A stretch of 64,000 bases of DNA from Phascolomyces articulosus (Eukaryota; Mucoromycota; Mucoromycetes; Mucorales; Lichtheimiaceae): positions 62,001 to 126,000 of the forward strand of contig JAIXMP010000015.1 in NCBI GenBank assembly GCA_025677815.1, written 5' to 3'. Below, one piece after another: positions 43,483 through 56,404 of this stretch; position 1 is the first letter of the stretch; each line of letters starts with the position of its first letter. Under the pieces are notes generated by a model. The model ran no database searches and was not told the origin of the DNA. It was given only the letters and a program-made list of their open reading frames with translations. A program made the position numbers and the translations under genes.

Positions 43483-46193
43483 CTTTTATATTTGATAGAG
43501 AGAAAAAAGAAAGAATAAGAATGAATGAAAAAAAATAGACGAGAAGGGGTATAAGTTTGAAAGGAAAAGAGAGAGAAAAAAGTGCAAAAGAAGATTAGTG
43601 CATTATTAACTCACTCAACTTTTTCAATGTCGGTAAGTCAATATGAAAACGGTTTAGGTTGGGTGAAACACAATAAACATTATTACTTTTTTATTCGTTT
43701 GAATTTGATATCTTCTTCAGATATGCTTCAGTTTTATATGATTTTATAATAATTGTTTTATTATTAAATCATAAGATATCAAAGCTATCACAACAATATA
43801 CTATTGGTATGACAATCGCTTTATTCAACAGACATAAAAAAACCTTCCTGGATTTATATTACTCAAGGAGGCTAGAACACTATAAAAGGAAATATAGCAA
43901 AGACATCAAAAACGTGTGCATAGTAACAGAATACGAAATTCATATGTATAAAAAAGGGGAGATAAAAAGTAGGAGATGATCAATAATAATAGTATATATG
44001 AACAAATCTAGGTCTATAATTTAATATAGCGAAATGCAAGCCATATGTACATGGTGATCATCCTCTATTAGCAAAATAAATACGTATTGATATATATATA
44101 TATAGATGAGATATTAAGATTATACTAGGTATTGTTGTCATTATACTATTGGGTCTTTCTACCATGTCACAGAATATGTCCATTTTAGAAAACCCAAAAC
44201 AGCAGATATATATTATGGTCTCACTTCTCTTATTCAGCCACATCCCAGTATTCTTTCCTGGAAAATAAAAATGCATAATTTTATTTGATATAAACGAAAA
44301 GGGTTCTTCACCATGATTGTCCTTCTCTTTCATCCTTTTCTTGCTGTGCAAATTTTCCATATAAACGAAAAAGTTTCTTTTTCTTCTCCTTTTGTGTACG
44401 TATGTAATAAACCGATTATTATTACTATTGATTGATTTGTTGATCAAGAAGGAGGGATAATATATAAATATGTCTCAATTCCTGGTTATGCATACGCTTT
44501 TGTTGTGTAAATATACTCAAATACTGATAAAGGTGTGTATCATAAGACAAGGAACAGTTGTTGTTTATTTAAAATAAAGTAATTGGGCATAGTGTAATAT
44601 CCACTTTATTGCTACCATTAAAAATCTTACAATAAATTGAGTTAACACTATAGAGGTTGGGAAGTCTTTGTTGTCATTATGTTACTATATATGAGTCTCC
44701 TATTGCATTCTTAAAATGAGACATTCAACTCAACTCATTCTTAAGCCGTTGATTATACATTTACGATTACTTGGACTGACGGATTTCATATGCTGTAATG
44801 CAAATTGTTGATACTCTTCCATGTTCTTCAGTTCATATATCAAAAGCAACATCTTACCTATTGGTACTGAAGGATGTATAATATCGCAATCTGTTATTTC
44901 GCAAGACACATAATGCTATCCTTTGTAAATAATAATCTAAAGAAATAAGGGGGTTAGTTGATCTTATTCATTTTTAATCCAAATACTTAGATGCGATCAG
45001 TGAAAACACCAAAGGATGGTCACAAGATAAAATATGTGCTTAGGAGTGGCATATATATACCATGAAAATCGTTGTTCTTTATATAAAGATTCATTGTATT
45101 GAGCATTATTATGTAATTACAAAATAGAAACTAATCGTGTTTGAATATATATTTATTTGCAAAAGCAGGTAGATAAACCACTTACATTATTCATCTTAAT
45201 ATGTCATCTTGATCTGTCGATAAGGCTACAAAACCCACAATCACTACACTCACTTTTTTTGTAATTGGTTGCCAATAATTAGCACCACAAAAGAGCTGCA
45301 TCAAATATTTATAATTCTACCAAAATCCGACTTTAGAACTCTCTAACTTATGCGTACTTCTCCCCAACTATTTATGTCTGAAAGTCATGTGTTGTTTCAA
45401 GTTCCATATCTCTTGATGTGGGAGCACTTTTAGCATGGGTATTCGCTGACAAATATACATCTTGCAACAGAGAATGTGGATTATGAACGAGGAACCACCA
45501 TCATTTCTATATTTCTTTTAATTCTTGATATGATATTGAAGAGTGACTCTTGAAAACATATCTAACCAAATCAAAGGCACCCTCCTTCACACTGTAAAAG
45601 AAATATTCGTAGTAACGTTGATTGTTGCCAATGCTTTCTAAACGTAAATATTTATTTATTGTTTTTTAGCTAGTACAGTTCCTAAAATCATAAACTTTTA
45701 TATTCACATTTATTACTTGTATCAATGGATTCCATAACTTAGACCAGCTTTCTTTCTATTCAGCCTTCATCTGACCGCTTTCGAAATATTTTTTGTATTC
45801 AGATGCGGCGCTTTTACTTTCTTGAAAAAAAAAGATGTGGTGTAGTTTTTAAACATTTCTTATGTGGATAGATCCAACCAGTCATATATATTCGCGGCAA
45901 ACCACACTTCTTTATATACTTTTTTCAATTACAATTTTTTCCTATTTTATAATAGTAGCTACCATCACCTTGACACGATGCATCGAGCTGGAACAAAAAT
46001 AAGAATAAATATAGGAAGCACACAACATCGAACAATCCATCCCACCAACTATACATCAAGCTAAAAAAAAAAAAAAAGAAATCAACCCACCAAAAGATCC
46101 ACTTGAGCAAGTCATATCCCAAAAACGCGATGAAAAGAATATAAAATCCGGGCCGATAAAAAGAAAACCATCCGCTGTCTTCGCGATAAAAGA

Positions 46194-46617
46194 ATGATCA
46201 GCCCAGTACTATATCTTCCTGCTACTTTGCGTAACCGACACAGATTTATCAAATGGAGAATGGATTGGCTACCATCCTATCCATTAAAAGATTGTAGATA
46301 CGGCTATCCAGAAGCATCTTACAAATTGTCCGCTAATGAAAGAAGAACTTGATGAAATGAAAACAACATTCGGTACAATTCCTGAACTACAACGAAAAAT
46401 ACAACCACTGGACTATGTTATAAATCATCTCCCGTGCTCAGAAGTTGCTTTATCACTTGGAAGGTGGATACACTGCTGGTTTGTCTTAATCCGTGCACTT
46501 AGGGAAATCGACCATCTTAGTCATTCTGAAGAAGATTTTGAAGAAGACAGACCTGAACCAGAAGATATATCCCTACCGTCACAACCTACATCCAATTCAA
46601 CTCAAGAGTACAACTAG
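46194..46617 (+). pseudogene. Decayed non-LTR (LINE-like) retrotransposon 3' end
   Basis: Two overlapping plus-strand frames look like the C-terminal tail of a LINE polyprotein. The first (46194-46352) reads LYLPATLRNRHRFIKWRMDW then LPSYPLKDCRYG. The second takes over one frame away with KHLTNCPLMKEEL and continues to an L-P-rich, W/D/L-spaced tail ending at the TAG at 46615-46617. The pattern R-x-x-x-I/K-W-R-M-x-W-L-P, a Cys cluster, HL-x-x-CP and a DYVINHLP-like segment matches tails of non-LTR elements seen in Mucorales (from general knowledge, not a search). The frame break and absence of an upstream reverse transcriptase show it is a dead 3' fragment. Confidence 0.65.
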
Positions 46618-47519
46618 TTTCCCATTATCTACTCCTCCCCACATAAAAATAATTTCCACCTTTCCTTCTACATTTATATCCTTGCCTCATTATCTACTCT
46701 AGCTTAGATTTTCCGCCTAAAGAGGGAGGAGGCTTTTCAGGTAATACCATATAATCTTTTATTTAAACGTAATTCTACCACAGAGTATTACAAGGAAGCG
46801 ACCATATACCTATTGGCGCAGGCCAATTCAACCTTCCACTTTAACAAATATAAAAAATTTTAACCTATTTTGGAGAAAGCCTACGGCACTGTTAGCTAGG
46901 GCTAATCATCACCCTCTTTCCATATAAAGTAGTTGTTCAAAAATGAAAACATGTATATTAGTGTTTTTTAATTATTATAGTTCTAACATTGAGGATGACG
47001 ATAGATGTATCATCTATTTGAAAATATTATCCATGAAAATAGGTTGCATGATTGACTAAAATATCTATGCGGGAACTGAAAAAACAGCCCATCTCTGCGC
47101 CTCAAATTAAAGAGACAAAGCCGAGCCTTTTAAGTTTCCGCGCCGCAGCATCGAAACTGTTTGATCAAAAGTTCATCTTTCGCTTCATGGACAGCAGCAA
47201 TATCGCAAGGGAAAAAAAAGAACTGATATAGTAACTAATATTGATATGAAAAGAAGAAGAAAAGCTATTTAGTTTATTGTATTCAATCATCACTTATTCA
47301 CTGGATTCCATTTAATAAAAAGATCATGAATACATCTTCATAAGGAAGATTCTATTTTTCATTATCGTAAACAGTCAGCATTATCATCATCACCATCATC
47401 ATCATGAGAAGAAGAAGAAAGGTGACAGTCCATAAAATAGTACTTGTTTGGGTGTATACTTGCATTTGAAATAGAAAAATATGAAGAATGAATAAAGTAA
47501 TGAGGCGCGGCTGAAAGCG

Positions 47520-47632
47520 TGACGTCAAGAGAAAAGCTATAAAATGAAACCGCGATACAAACGCGTGGTCTTTCTTTCTTCTTTCTTTTTTCTCACTCTC
47601 ACTCACTCTTTTTTTCTCACTCCATATTTTCA
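47520..47632 (+). promoter_or_regulatory. SKP1 promoter elements
   Basis: In the last 130 bases before the SKP1 ATG there is a palindromic CRE-like TGACGTCA (47520-47527), a TATAAAA box (47538-47544), an MCB-like ACGCGT (47561-47566) and a C/T-rich leader (47569-47632). The elements are seen directly; their use is inference. Confidence 0.5.
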
Positions 47633-47646
47633 AAAAGATATAAACC

Positions 47647-48494
47647 ATGTCTGTTAAATTGATTAGCTCTGACAACGAAGACTTTACCGTTGATAAGGAA
47701 GTCGCTGAAAGATCCGTCTTAATCAAGAACATGTTGGAAGGTATATTTTATATTTTGACTGAGCTTATTTTTTAATGTTCTTTATGGCTCGTATCTTTCA
47801 TCTCGACTCAATGACACTCATGAAATATTTTTTTTTTTTACTTCTTAAAAAAAGATGTTGGTGATAGTGATGCTCCTATCCCTCTTCCTAATGTCACTGC
47901 CAAGGTCTTGCGTAAGGTATATGATTCGTTCTTTATTTCATTTTGCCACCTTTTTTTTTTATTAGCGAGGGTTTGGGGGAAGTAGGCCTTAACATAAACA
48001 TGGAGTGAACTTATAAATATATAATATCATAGGTGATTGAATGGTGTGATCATCACCGTAACGATCCTGTCACTCAAGATGATCAAGAACGCCGTAATAC
48101 CGATATTGAAGAATGGGATCAAAAGTATATGGAAGTTGATCAGGAAACTTTGTTTGATATCATTTTGGCTGCCAATTATCTTGATATCAAGCCTCTCTTG
48201 GATGTTGGTTGTAAGACTGTTGCCAATATGATCAAGGGCAAGAGCGCCGAAGAAATTCGACGAACCTTCAATATTACTAATGATTTTACTCCTGAAGAAG
48301 AAGCCCAAATCCGAAAGGAAAATGTAAGTTAACGAGAGTGGTTTTGGTATTATTATTATTTTTCAGGAAGAAGTGTATGTTTTGTAACGTGCATCAATAC
48401 TTCTTGCTGCGCATTTTTATTTTTCATAAAACAAAAAAAAACTCATTTTCATACTTTTTCTTTAAACAATTAGGAATGGGCTGAAGACCGATAA
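47647..48494 (+). CDS. SKP1: SCF ubiquitin-ligase adaptor Skp1
   Basis: Links F-box proteins to the cullin Cul1 in SCF ubiquitin ligases, and also works in kinetochore and other complexes. Exons 47647-47740, 47855-47916, 48033-48323 and 48474-48494; 155 residues, the usual length. Segments [72 protein letters not shown] and [13 protein letters not shown] are hallmark Skp1 sequence, ending in KENEWAEDR. The last exon is just 21 nt (seven codons including stop) and encodes EWAEDR, part of the conserved C-terminal F-box contact. The gene lies about 1 kb past the LINE remnant. Confidence 0.98.
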
Positions 48495-49900
48495 ATGTCT
48501 TGATCTTGAGTAGTTAAAAAAATAATAAAAAAAGAAAAAAAGGTCCCTTTTTTTTCTTTTGTTTTTTTTTCTTCTCTTCTTTTTACTCTCACACATATTC
48601 TGCTTGGCATACTTAAACGTACAAACACACACACACACACTATTACTAGTGAAACTTACACTTACATACAAAAAAATCTCCCGTATATATCTTTCTCACA
48701 CAATCCTACCTCTCTTTGCTCTTTTTCACTCTTTCTTTATCTTTCTTTTTACCATTATTCAATATTGAAATATAACTTTTACTTGCTTTCAATACATAAA
48801 TACATAAAAAAGTCAATGAAAAATGGGTATTTTTTTTCTTTGTATTACTATATTCACAGTAATGATGGTTAAAATGAATAAGTGAAACTTTTCTGTACTC
48901 AAACAAAGCCTCGGATTGTCCTACGTGTGTTTGTTGGTACTTTTAGTTCACCAAAGGATGGCTCCGCTTTTCGCGTAAATGGACATGTAGGTTACTCTTG
49001 TACAAATTGTTGTATCGGGGTTTGCATTGTCATTATAGGCTTAGAAAGATAGGCTTTTTTCCACTCTATATTGTATTGGTAACTATTTATTCTATTGACA
49101 TGTCAAAGAATAAGTAGTTGAAGGGGGGGTGGAGATAGCTTCTTTTTTTGGGGGGGAGGAGGAAGAGGAGAAGACAAGAAGAAGAACGGTAAACGTTAAA
49201 ATAAGTCATAAATAGCTAGTATGATCGGCATGTCTATTCTACCTTTTTTTTTATTATATATTTCATTCAAATCCACCATAATAGAATCAATTTCCCCTTT
49301 GATTCTATATTCCCCTTAAAAGCGACGACCCTTTTTTTTAATCCAAAAATAGAATTTCAAAAGACAACTTCTTTATTTCATTGTTGAAAAGAAAGGCATA
49401 TAAGTATCTATGAACTGAAATAGGATGGCTAGATGTGCCACTCAAAATATAACTTATAGGAGATAGAGCGTGAATCAACTTGTTATAGATATTCATAGTG
49501 AACGATGGTGGTGATGATACTAATACTAATAATTATTATAATCTAATATGATAATAAAGTATGTGAGATTACAGAGAAGGAGGAAAGGGGATAGAAAGAA
49601 GAAGACGTGTGAGAGAAAGGGAGTCAAATAAGGAAAGAGGAGTCAAAATAAGGAAAAAGGAAAACCGATCTGCAATACATCATGTTTTATTATCATTATT
49701 ATTATTACAGCATGTGTCTCTCTATCTACCTTTCTGTCTGTCAGTCTGTTTTTAATAGTAATAATAAGCTGCATGTGTAATAATAATCTATTTCTTCTTC
49801 TTCTTTACCTTACTTTCTTTTCTTTCTTTCCTTTTTCCTTTTCTTTATTTTTATTTTTACTACTTGATTATTTCTCCATTCCCTAATAATATTAAATAAC
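48495..49900. other. Intergenic region, SKP1 3' side and kinase promoter
   Basis: About 1.4 kb of simple-sequence-rich DNA with C/T and G/A tracts. A pyrimidine-rich tract at 49788-49860 immediately precedes the kinase start and is a likely promoter/leader element. No gene seen. Confidence 0.5.
49788..49860 (+). promoter_or_regulatory. Pyrimidine-rich leader of the PX-AGC kinase gene
   Basis: Almost pure C/T for about 70 bases ending 40 bases before the ATG; such tracts are common near fungal transcription starts. Use is inferred. Confidence 0.4.
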
Positions 49901-52732
49901 ATGCCATGCACTTCTACTGCTGATCATGAACCACGGTTAATATCTGTATTTGAAACAACTTTATCAGTACAACAAGATGTTTTGTCTGTATGTTCTTTAG
50001 TATGATTATATACAAAAGTGCATCTATAACTAAAATAATACTATTATATTCTTCTTCATAGGTTTTTAATGTTGTCATCCAAACGCCTTCTACCATTGTT
50101 TCACTTGTTCGTTATCCTTTTGATTTTGTTGAATTCCATCAAAAGGTAAATTATATCTATACTATACTTTCCAATTAAACATCGTCTATTCACAGCCTCA
50201 ACTTAGATACGAACACATTATCCACGATCCAGTAAAATTCCATTCCCTGCATTATCCACACCAGTAACACCTAATAATATCAATCGTTTACAACGACGCC
50301 GATCCATCAAAAACCTTCTTTCTTTTAGTAAAAAATCCAATGCAGACAAGATTGAAAAGTACTTGCAGCGTTGTTTCGATCATCCAATCGTATCCATTTC
50401 TACTTTATTACGTGATTTTTTAAGTGTTCAACGTGAAGAAGATAAATTATTACCATGCCAACAACAACAACTACAAAAATCACCTATCCTTGTTGGTCAC
50501 CATCAGCATGCTGCATCTATTACAACCACTTTATCAAAAGCACCTACTACAGCAACGACATCAGAAAAATCTTCTGCAGGTATTACTGGTGGAACTATAA
50601 TTCATCCTATCCCTTCCATACCCACCAACACTATTATTGTACCTCATCCTACCAAACCTCGCGGACCTCCTTCTATTCAAGATTATGATTTACTTAAAGT
50701 CCTTGGTAAAGGTTGCATGGGAAAAGTTTTGTTGGTACGATCCCACATCAACAAACAATTGTATGCTTTAAAAGCCATTCAAAAAGATCATGTCATTCAA
50801 CAAAAGGAAGTCACTCATACACGAGCAGAAAGAGATATTTTAGTGAAATTACGAAAAGAACCTTTTTTAGTTCACTTGCAATGTGCTTTTCAAACACAAC
50901 GTCAGTTGTTTTTGGTATTGGATTATTACAGCGGAGGGGATATTGCTACTCAAATGTCAAAATTCACAACTTTTTCAGAAGAGCGGACTTTATTTTATGC
51001 AGCTGAAATCCTTTATGGACTCTCTACCTTGCATAAGCATGGAATCATTTATAGGTAAATAGTGTTGATAATATAAATATTTGGATTTGCTTTTCTTTTT
51101 TTATATATAAGGGGATCCCCTGTCCAAAACTCACGCTTCCACTATAGAGATTTAAAACCAGAAAATGTCTTGATCGGTCGTAATGGTCATATTGTATTGA
51201 CTGATTTTGGTTTATCCAAAGTATTTGATATTGATACCGACATGCCTATTACACGTACATTTTGTGGTACAGCTGAATATTTGGCTCCAGAAGTCCTTTT
51301 GGATGAACCTTATACATTTGTTGTCGATTATTGGAGTTTGGGTACACTTCTCTATGAAATGCTTGCTGGTGTTGTAAGTTGAAAATATATATATCTCAAA
51401 AATGGATATCGTTGCTTTCGCTACCGATCCATACTCACTCATGTATTAACTATGCATTCTTTAGACTCCATTCTGGGCGGAAACACATGTTGCCATGTAT
51501 CGCCGTGTTTTAGATGATCCATTGGAATTCCCACCTCACTTTGATTCCATTACATGTGACTTTTTAGCGGGCGTAAGTACTTATTTCATAATTAAAAAAA
51601 AAAGAACTATCCATCCATCTATTTCTTCTAATAATCTATAATGAATTAGTTGCTTGAACGTGATCCATGTGAACGACTCGGTTGGGATGGTGTAGAATCC
51701 ATTCAATCCCATCCATATTTTTCTGGTCAAGATTGGGATGATGTTGCCAAACTTAAATTGACACCACCTTATATCCCTGAATTATCCAGCGAAACGGATC
51801 TTACTCATTTCGATGAAACATTTGTGAGCATGACACCACGCGTCAGTCAATTATCTCAAAATAATGACCAGGAATTTATGGACGAGGATGAACAGGAGGA
51901 TCCATTTGAAGAAGATTTTTCTTTTGACCCTGAACGTGATCCCTTACCTATGAGTGAAGAACAAGATCATCCGCCTCGCTTACTGCGCCAAAAATTATTA
52001 CGTACAAGAGCACAACAAAAGAGATTAGACAAAGATCGATTTTCTTCTTCGTCCTCCCTACTTTCCTTTTCACCAGGTGAAGTTATTCGTCATACGGATA
52101 CAATTCCTTCGTTTTTACAACAGCAACAACAACAACGTTACGCGAGAAAAAGACACAGTGCAGCATTGTCAGCTCAACATATGGATTATTTATTATCCAC
52201 GACGAATACCCCCACAGCTACAACGCCTACATCACCTACTGCATCCAAAGATCAACAACTACTATCAAAGGAAGAGAATAATAAAAAACAACCACCACTG
52301 ACAGCAGATACTTCTTCATTGTGCTCATCCATGACCATGTCATCAAACCATGATGAGGATGTTGATAGTGATAATACATCCAGTGATGATAGATTGTTGT
52401 GTCCTCAACAGCAACAACCATCATCACAACCACAACTTACTGAAGAAAATGCTTCCTCCTCTGCATCCACAACAAATAATAGCCATATATACCAACAACA
52501 ACAACAAACTAATGAAGAAGGTGACCATAGCCCTTACACTAGACCCCATTGTCCAGTACCAGGACAAATTCGACCTGATATTTCATTAGCTTCCAATTCT
52601 ACTGCCACTACGCCTATGACTTCACATCGCGATTCCATGTGTTTATCTGACCATTTACAACATGATAACCATAATAATGCAAATACTGAATGGCAACAAC
52701 AACAAACACATTCTTATGTTTCCATGGTCTAA
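49901..52732 (+). CDS. PX-domain AGC-family serine/threonine kinase
   Basis: Kinase with an N-terminal phosphoinositide-binding PX domain, so probably recruited to endosomal or vacuolar membrane. Exons 49901-49987, 50062-50145, 50207-51054, 51148-51373, 51465-51572 and 51650-52732; 811 residues. The PX reading is [17 protein letters not shown]...[17 protein letters not shown] then KIPFPALS, at about residues 10-80, with the R-x-x-Y/H-P basic loop; the domain continues to a CF-x-HP-x-x-S-x-x-L-L-x-x-F-L tail. The kinase starts near 217: glycine loop GKGCMGKV (Met where Phe is usual), YALKAI lysine, [15 protein letters not shown]-loop [13 protein letters not shown]. The AGC tail has [11 protein letters not shown] and DFSF, then a long Gln/Ser-rich region. 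PX plus AGC resembles animal SGK3; orthology to yeast Ypk is not shown. Confidence 0.9.
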
Positions 52733-53369
52733 AAACAACAAATTCGTACATAACTTATCTCATCCATCCGTTCTCTTATATGATAACGCATAGCAACTTT
52801 TTATATAATTCCAACTTAATTCAACCAACGAGTCATTATTATTAGTACATACATATATTCTTTTTTTTTTATACCTACACTTTTAATATTATATTATTAA
52901 TTTCATTCTCATCTCATCTTATTCCATCCATATTAACATTCTTCTCCACACTTCTTCCATTTCCTGTTACTTACACACAAATCAAGAGTACCTTTTTTTA
53001 CATATACAAAAGTTTATTTTTTTACTATACGCAGTTTATTATTAGTTCATTAGTTTCGTATACAAGTATACCCATTATTTCATCATCGACTTCCCCCTTT
53101 TCATAATATATAGTAGATTTTTATTCTCCATTATAATAATCTGTCACAAAATAATAATCCTAATAATAATAATCATAATCAATTCACGTTTTTTTAATAT
53201 AGATAATATGTACAATGCATGCAATATGTGTTTATTATTATGATTTTCTGATAGATGGAGGATATTTCGATGCAGAAGGCAATGGGTTTTCATCTATTTG
53301 GGGGAGAATAAAGAAGGGATATTAGTTATAAAAAGAAAAGCGTGCGAAATAAATTTATTTCTCCTAGAT
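52733..53369. other. Convergent 3' intergenic region
   Basis: Between the kinase and GPN1 stop codons; A/T-rich, no gene seen. Confidence 0.55.
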
Positions 53370-54797
53370 CTACACTTTACCACTATTATACTCGTCGTCT
53401 TCGTCATTATCTTGCTCCCAAGTTTCATCTGTACAAAAAAAAAATACGTTTTAGAAAGAAGGGGATATAAGAAAAAAGGAGAAGGGAGAATCATGCAACA
53501 GTAAACACACAATGAATAATCGGTCTTGTTGATATATAAATAAATATAATTACCTCGAGGAGTACCATCAAGGGGTACTTCGGTTCCTTTGGATACCTTC
53601 ATATCATTCATCAATTTTGACAATTGTTCTTGTTTACGTTTCTCCTCTTTTTCCATCTAGAAAATAAACGGAATTATATTTTGGTTAGAATTTTCCTTTC
53701 GCTATTATCTACATCACATGCGTTCGTTGACACCAATTCATTTCCCCTTCTTCCTTTTCTTTTTTCGACAACAACAGCAACAACACTTGCCTTTTCTCGA
53801 ATTAATCGTTCAATTTCAGGTTTATATTCACTAAATAAAATAATATAGATTAATCATACACACCTAAACACACATATGTATCATTTTTCTCCTAATAGTA
53901 AGAACTTACGTTTCGTATTCTTCCGCAGCTTCATCCACAGCTTTGAAAAAGTCATCTACACCATTTCCAGTGACAGCCGATACACCCACCACTTTGAGAT
54001 GATTATAAAATTCATCCAACACAAGACTCATGGAATTCATCAAACTGGACATATAGCTGGTATCATTACTCAAAGCCTCTTGAAACTTTTCGAAATCTGT
54101 CATCCATTCTACTGCAAAATCATGCGACACCACATCAGTCTTATTAAATACCAAGATAAAGGGTAATTTTGTTTTGTAAAGAATCGAGCAAGCATATAAC
54201 ATGTTTGACATGAAGGTGGCAGGTGCTGTAGTTCGAGGTGTATCAATAATATAAGCAACGACGGTGGGATATGTGGCTGCCAATGTATCGGTGATAATAG
54301 CACCCGAGGCAGACCATGTAAAGATTTCAATTTGTCCAGGTGTATCCACAAGAATATTACTGACAGAAGAAGCTCGTTTGCTCACTAAATCGAGCACTTG
54401 ATCAAATTTGGTTGTGAATAAATTCAAGGATGTTAAAATGCCTCCATTGGGGCCCAAGTTGTATTGTTTCATGACTTCTTTGTAGTTGACCGTGTCTCGA
54501 ATATCAATATTGGCTGTAAATGGTAATGATCCAACCGCTGGATCCAAATTTAATACATAGGGTGGTGTTTTTTCCGCATGAAGGTGGGCAATAATACGCT
54601 AATGTCGTGTTTTTTTTTTGATCCAGTACGTGTTAGTAATCAATGGATTCTTTCAAAAAAAAAAAAAAACCAAGCGATCCTTTCGCTAAAAGATTTTTTT
54701 TTACCTGCATAAAGGTAGTCTTTCCTGATCCTGCCATACCAATGCATAGGATCACAGGTGGCTGTTTCTTTTCGGTATTTTCTGTACTGGTTGACAT
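53370..54797 (-). CDS. GPN1: GPN-loop GTPase 1 (Npa3/XAB1)
   Basis: Cytosolic GTPase needed for assembly and nuclear import of RNA polymerase II. Exons 54797-54705, 54598-53910, 53830-53791, 53656-53554 and 53428-53370; 327 residues. It has the P-loop GMAGSGKTT (about 20-28), VLNLDPAV, the family-defining GPN loop NLGPNGGI (GPN about 80-82), DTPGQIEIF switch II and the guanine motif VFNKTD. The C-terminus is a charged coiled segment ([20 protein letters not shown]) and an acidic end ([10 protein letters not shown]), as in Gpn1. The intron after exon 3 appears to start with GC (AAG|GCAAGT), the only non-GT donor I needed in this window. The protein is a little shorter than many orthologues, mainly in the C-terminal tail. 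Confidence 0.95.
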
Positions 54798-56363
54798 TAT
54801 GCCGTGTCTTTATTTTGTACAGTTCAAGTGAGAAGGAAAAAAAATGAAAAACTTCATTATGGCTGAGATTTTATGGTCCTGCGGAGCAACTTTAACATGC
54901 AGTGACAACAATATTTGACATGTTTACACTTTGCATGCGCAAGGTAAAGAAAAAATACTTCCACTTGCTCCCACCAGATTTAGTTTTTTTTCTTACAACA
55001 ACTTGTTGAGAATTGATTATTTTTGATAGCATCTTGAATTGCATATAAATTTTTTCTTCATTGTTTTTTTTTTTTTAGATGAGAGTATGAATAATAACCA
55101 CAAAGATTATGATGAAAACACATAATTACAAGATAAAAAAAACCAATAACTATAGAATGGCTATAATGATAGTAATGGTTTATAAACAATGACTACATTC
55201 CAAGTGGAAGCGAGCTAGCAGCACTACAAAAAAAAAGAATTAAAAAGAAAATAATATATAAAACCGGAAAGAGCCAGACATCAACGACAGCGTGTTATTA
55301 GCCATCTAGGTACTAGCACGTACGAGGTTCTGAATCATGAACATTAAATCATATTGTTTGTTTTATACACCACAGAAAATCAAAATTGACAGATGATCAA
55401 TTTTATAAACTTGAATAATACTGCAACTTGGAATTATCTTGTATGGAACAACAGTTCCCGAAGGATATCACGGGTGACTAATATAGTCAGTGTTGATTAT
55501 TTGAATTTGAACAAGTGAGTTTCCGAATTCATACTATGGCTATCGAAATTTAAAACAATAATAAAATACTTGATCTTCATTTTGGATTTGATGTGAGTAT
55601 TGTTTAAAAAAATGCGGCGATAAGGTTGCTGGCGTGAATGCTAACAAGAAGCTTCATCACTTCTCTGCTGTTTATCAGTGGATTTCTGGTCCATTTTTCT
55701 TAAAAATAATTCAGCTAAGATCATGAACCCAGCTTTTGGGTTGAGCGAGTTATCCCTCATTTCAAATATTTAAATTGGTATACTACAAAAGTTGTTTTTC
55801 ATGATTACTAATATTTAAGGGTACAAATTCAAGAATATGTGATATTTATTCGAGTAAATAGAGAACTCCTTTGTTTTTCAATTATAAATAGGTGCAAAAC
55901 TCTTGCGCAAATAGATACTAGCAATTGATCGAAACTAGACTAGTGGAAAAACCGTACAAATCACTATCTTGCTAATGGAATTCGACGATGTAGGTCATGA
56001 GAAACAATATTCATGGAACCATCACTAGCTTGTAAGAAAAAAAAAAGCCTTGAAGATACGATTAAGTTGATTAAGGATATATCATCAACTTTTATAATGG
56101 ACATGCACAACAAAGTAAATACCAGATAGAAACTGCTTATTATCTAGCTGCCATTTACAATAGCATGTGCATTGAAAATCGAATCATCTAATTGAAAACG
56201 TTTTTTTTTGTACTTATTTAAAGGAAAGATAAAAAAAATTATTTCAGGATTGATAACCATATCAAACATTATATTGTCATCGTCGTTTTTCATATCATAC
56301 GTAATATGCAGCATTCACTGAGATAATTTATTATTTGTGTTGAACTTTCTGACGAAATAGACG

Positions 56364-56404
56364 ACCCATCAAGATTTGATGGGTTAAGCTTTTTTTTTTT
56401 TTTT
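56364..56404 (+). terminator. Hairpin followed by T15, terminator-like
   Basis: A perfect 9-bp inverted repeat ACCCATCAA/TTGATGGGT with a 3-base loop is followed five bases later by fifteen T. In a eukaryote this could mark the 3' end of a Pol III transcript or be chance; no A/B box upstream was recognised. Confidence 0.3.

Larger units (their letters stand above)
43483..47646. other. Gene-poor region, about 4.2 kb
   Basis: Divergent interval between KEX2 and SKP1. Apart from the LINE remnant (46194-46617) and the SKP1 promoter end, I see only A/T-rich DNA. A 129-codon open frame on the minus strand (44058-44447) has no recognisable domain or splice context and is not called. Confidence 0.5.

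Noticed and set aside
44058..44447. 129-codon open frame on the minus strand
   Set aside because: No domain, odd composition, no splice or promoter context; likely chance in A/T-rich DNA.
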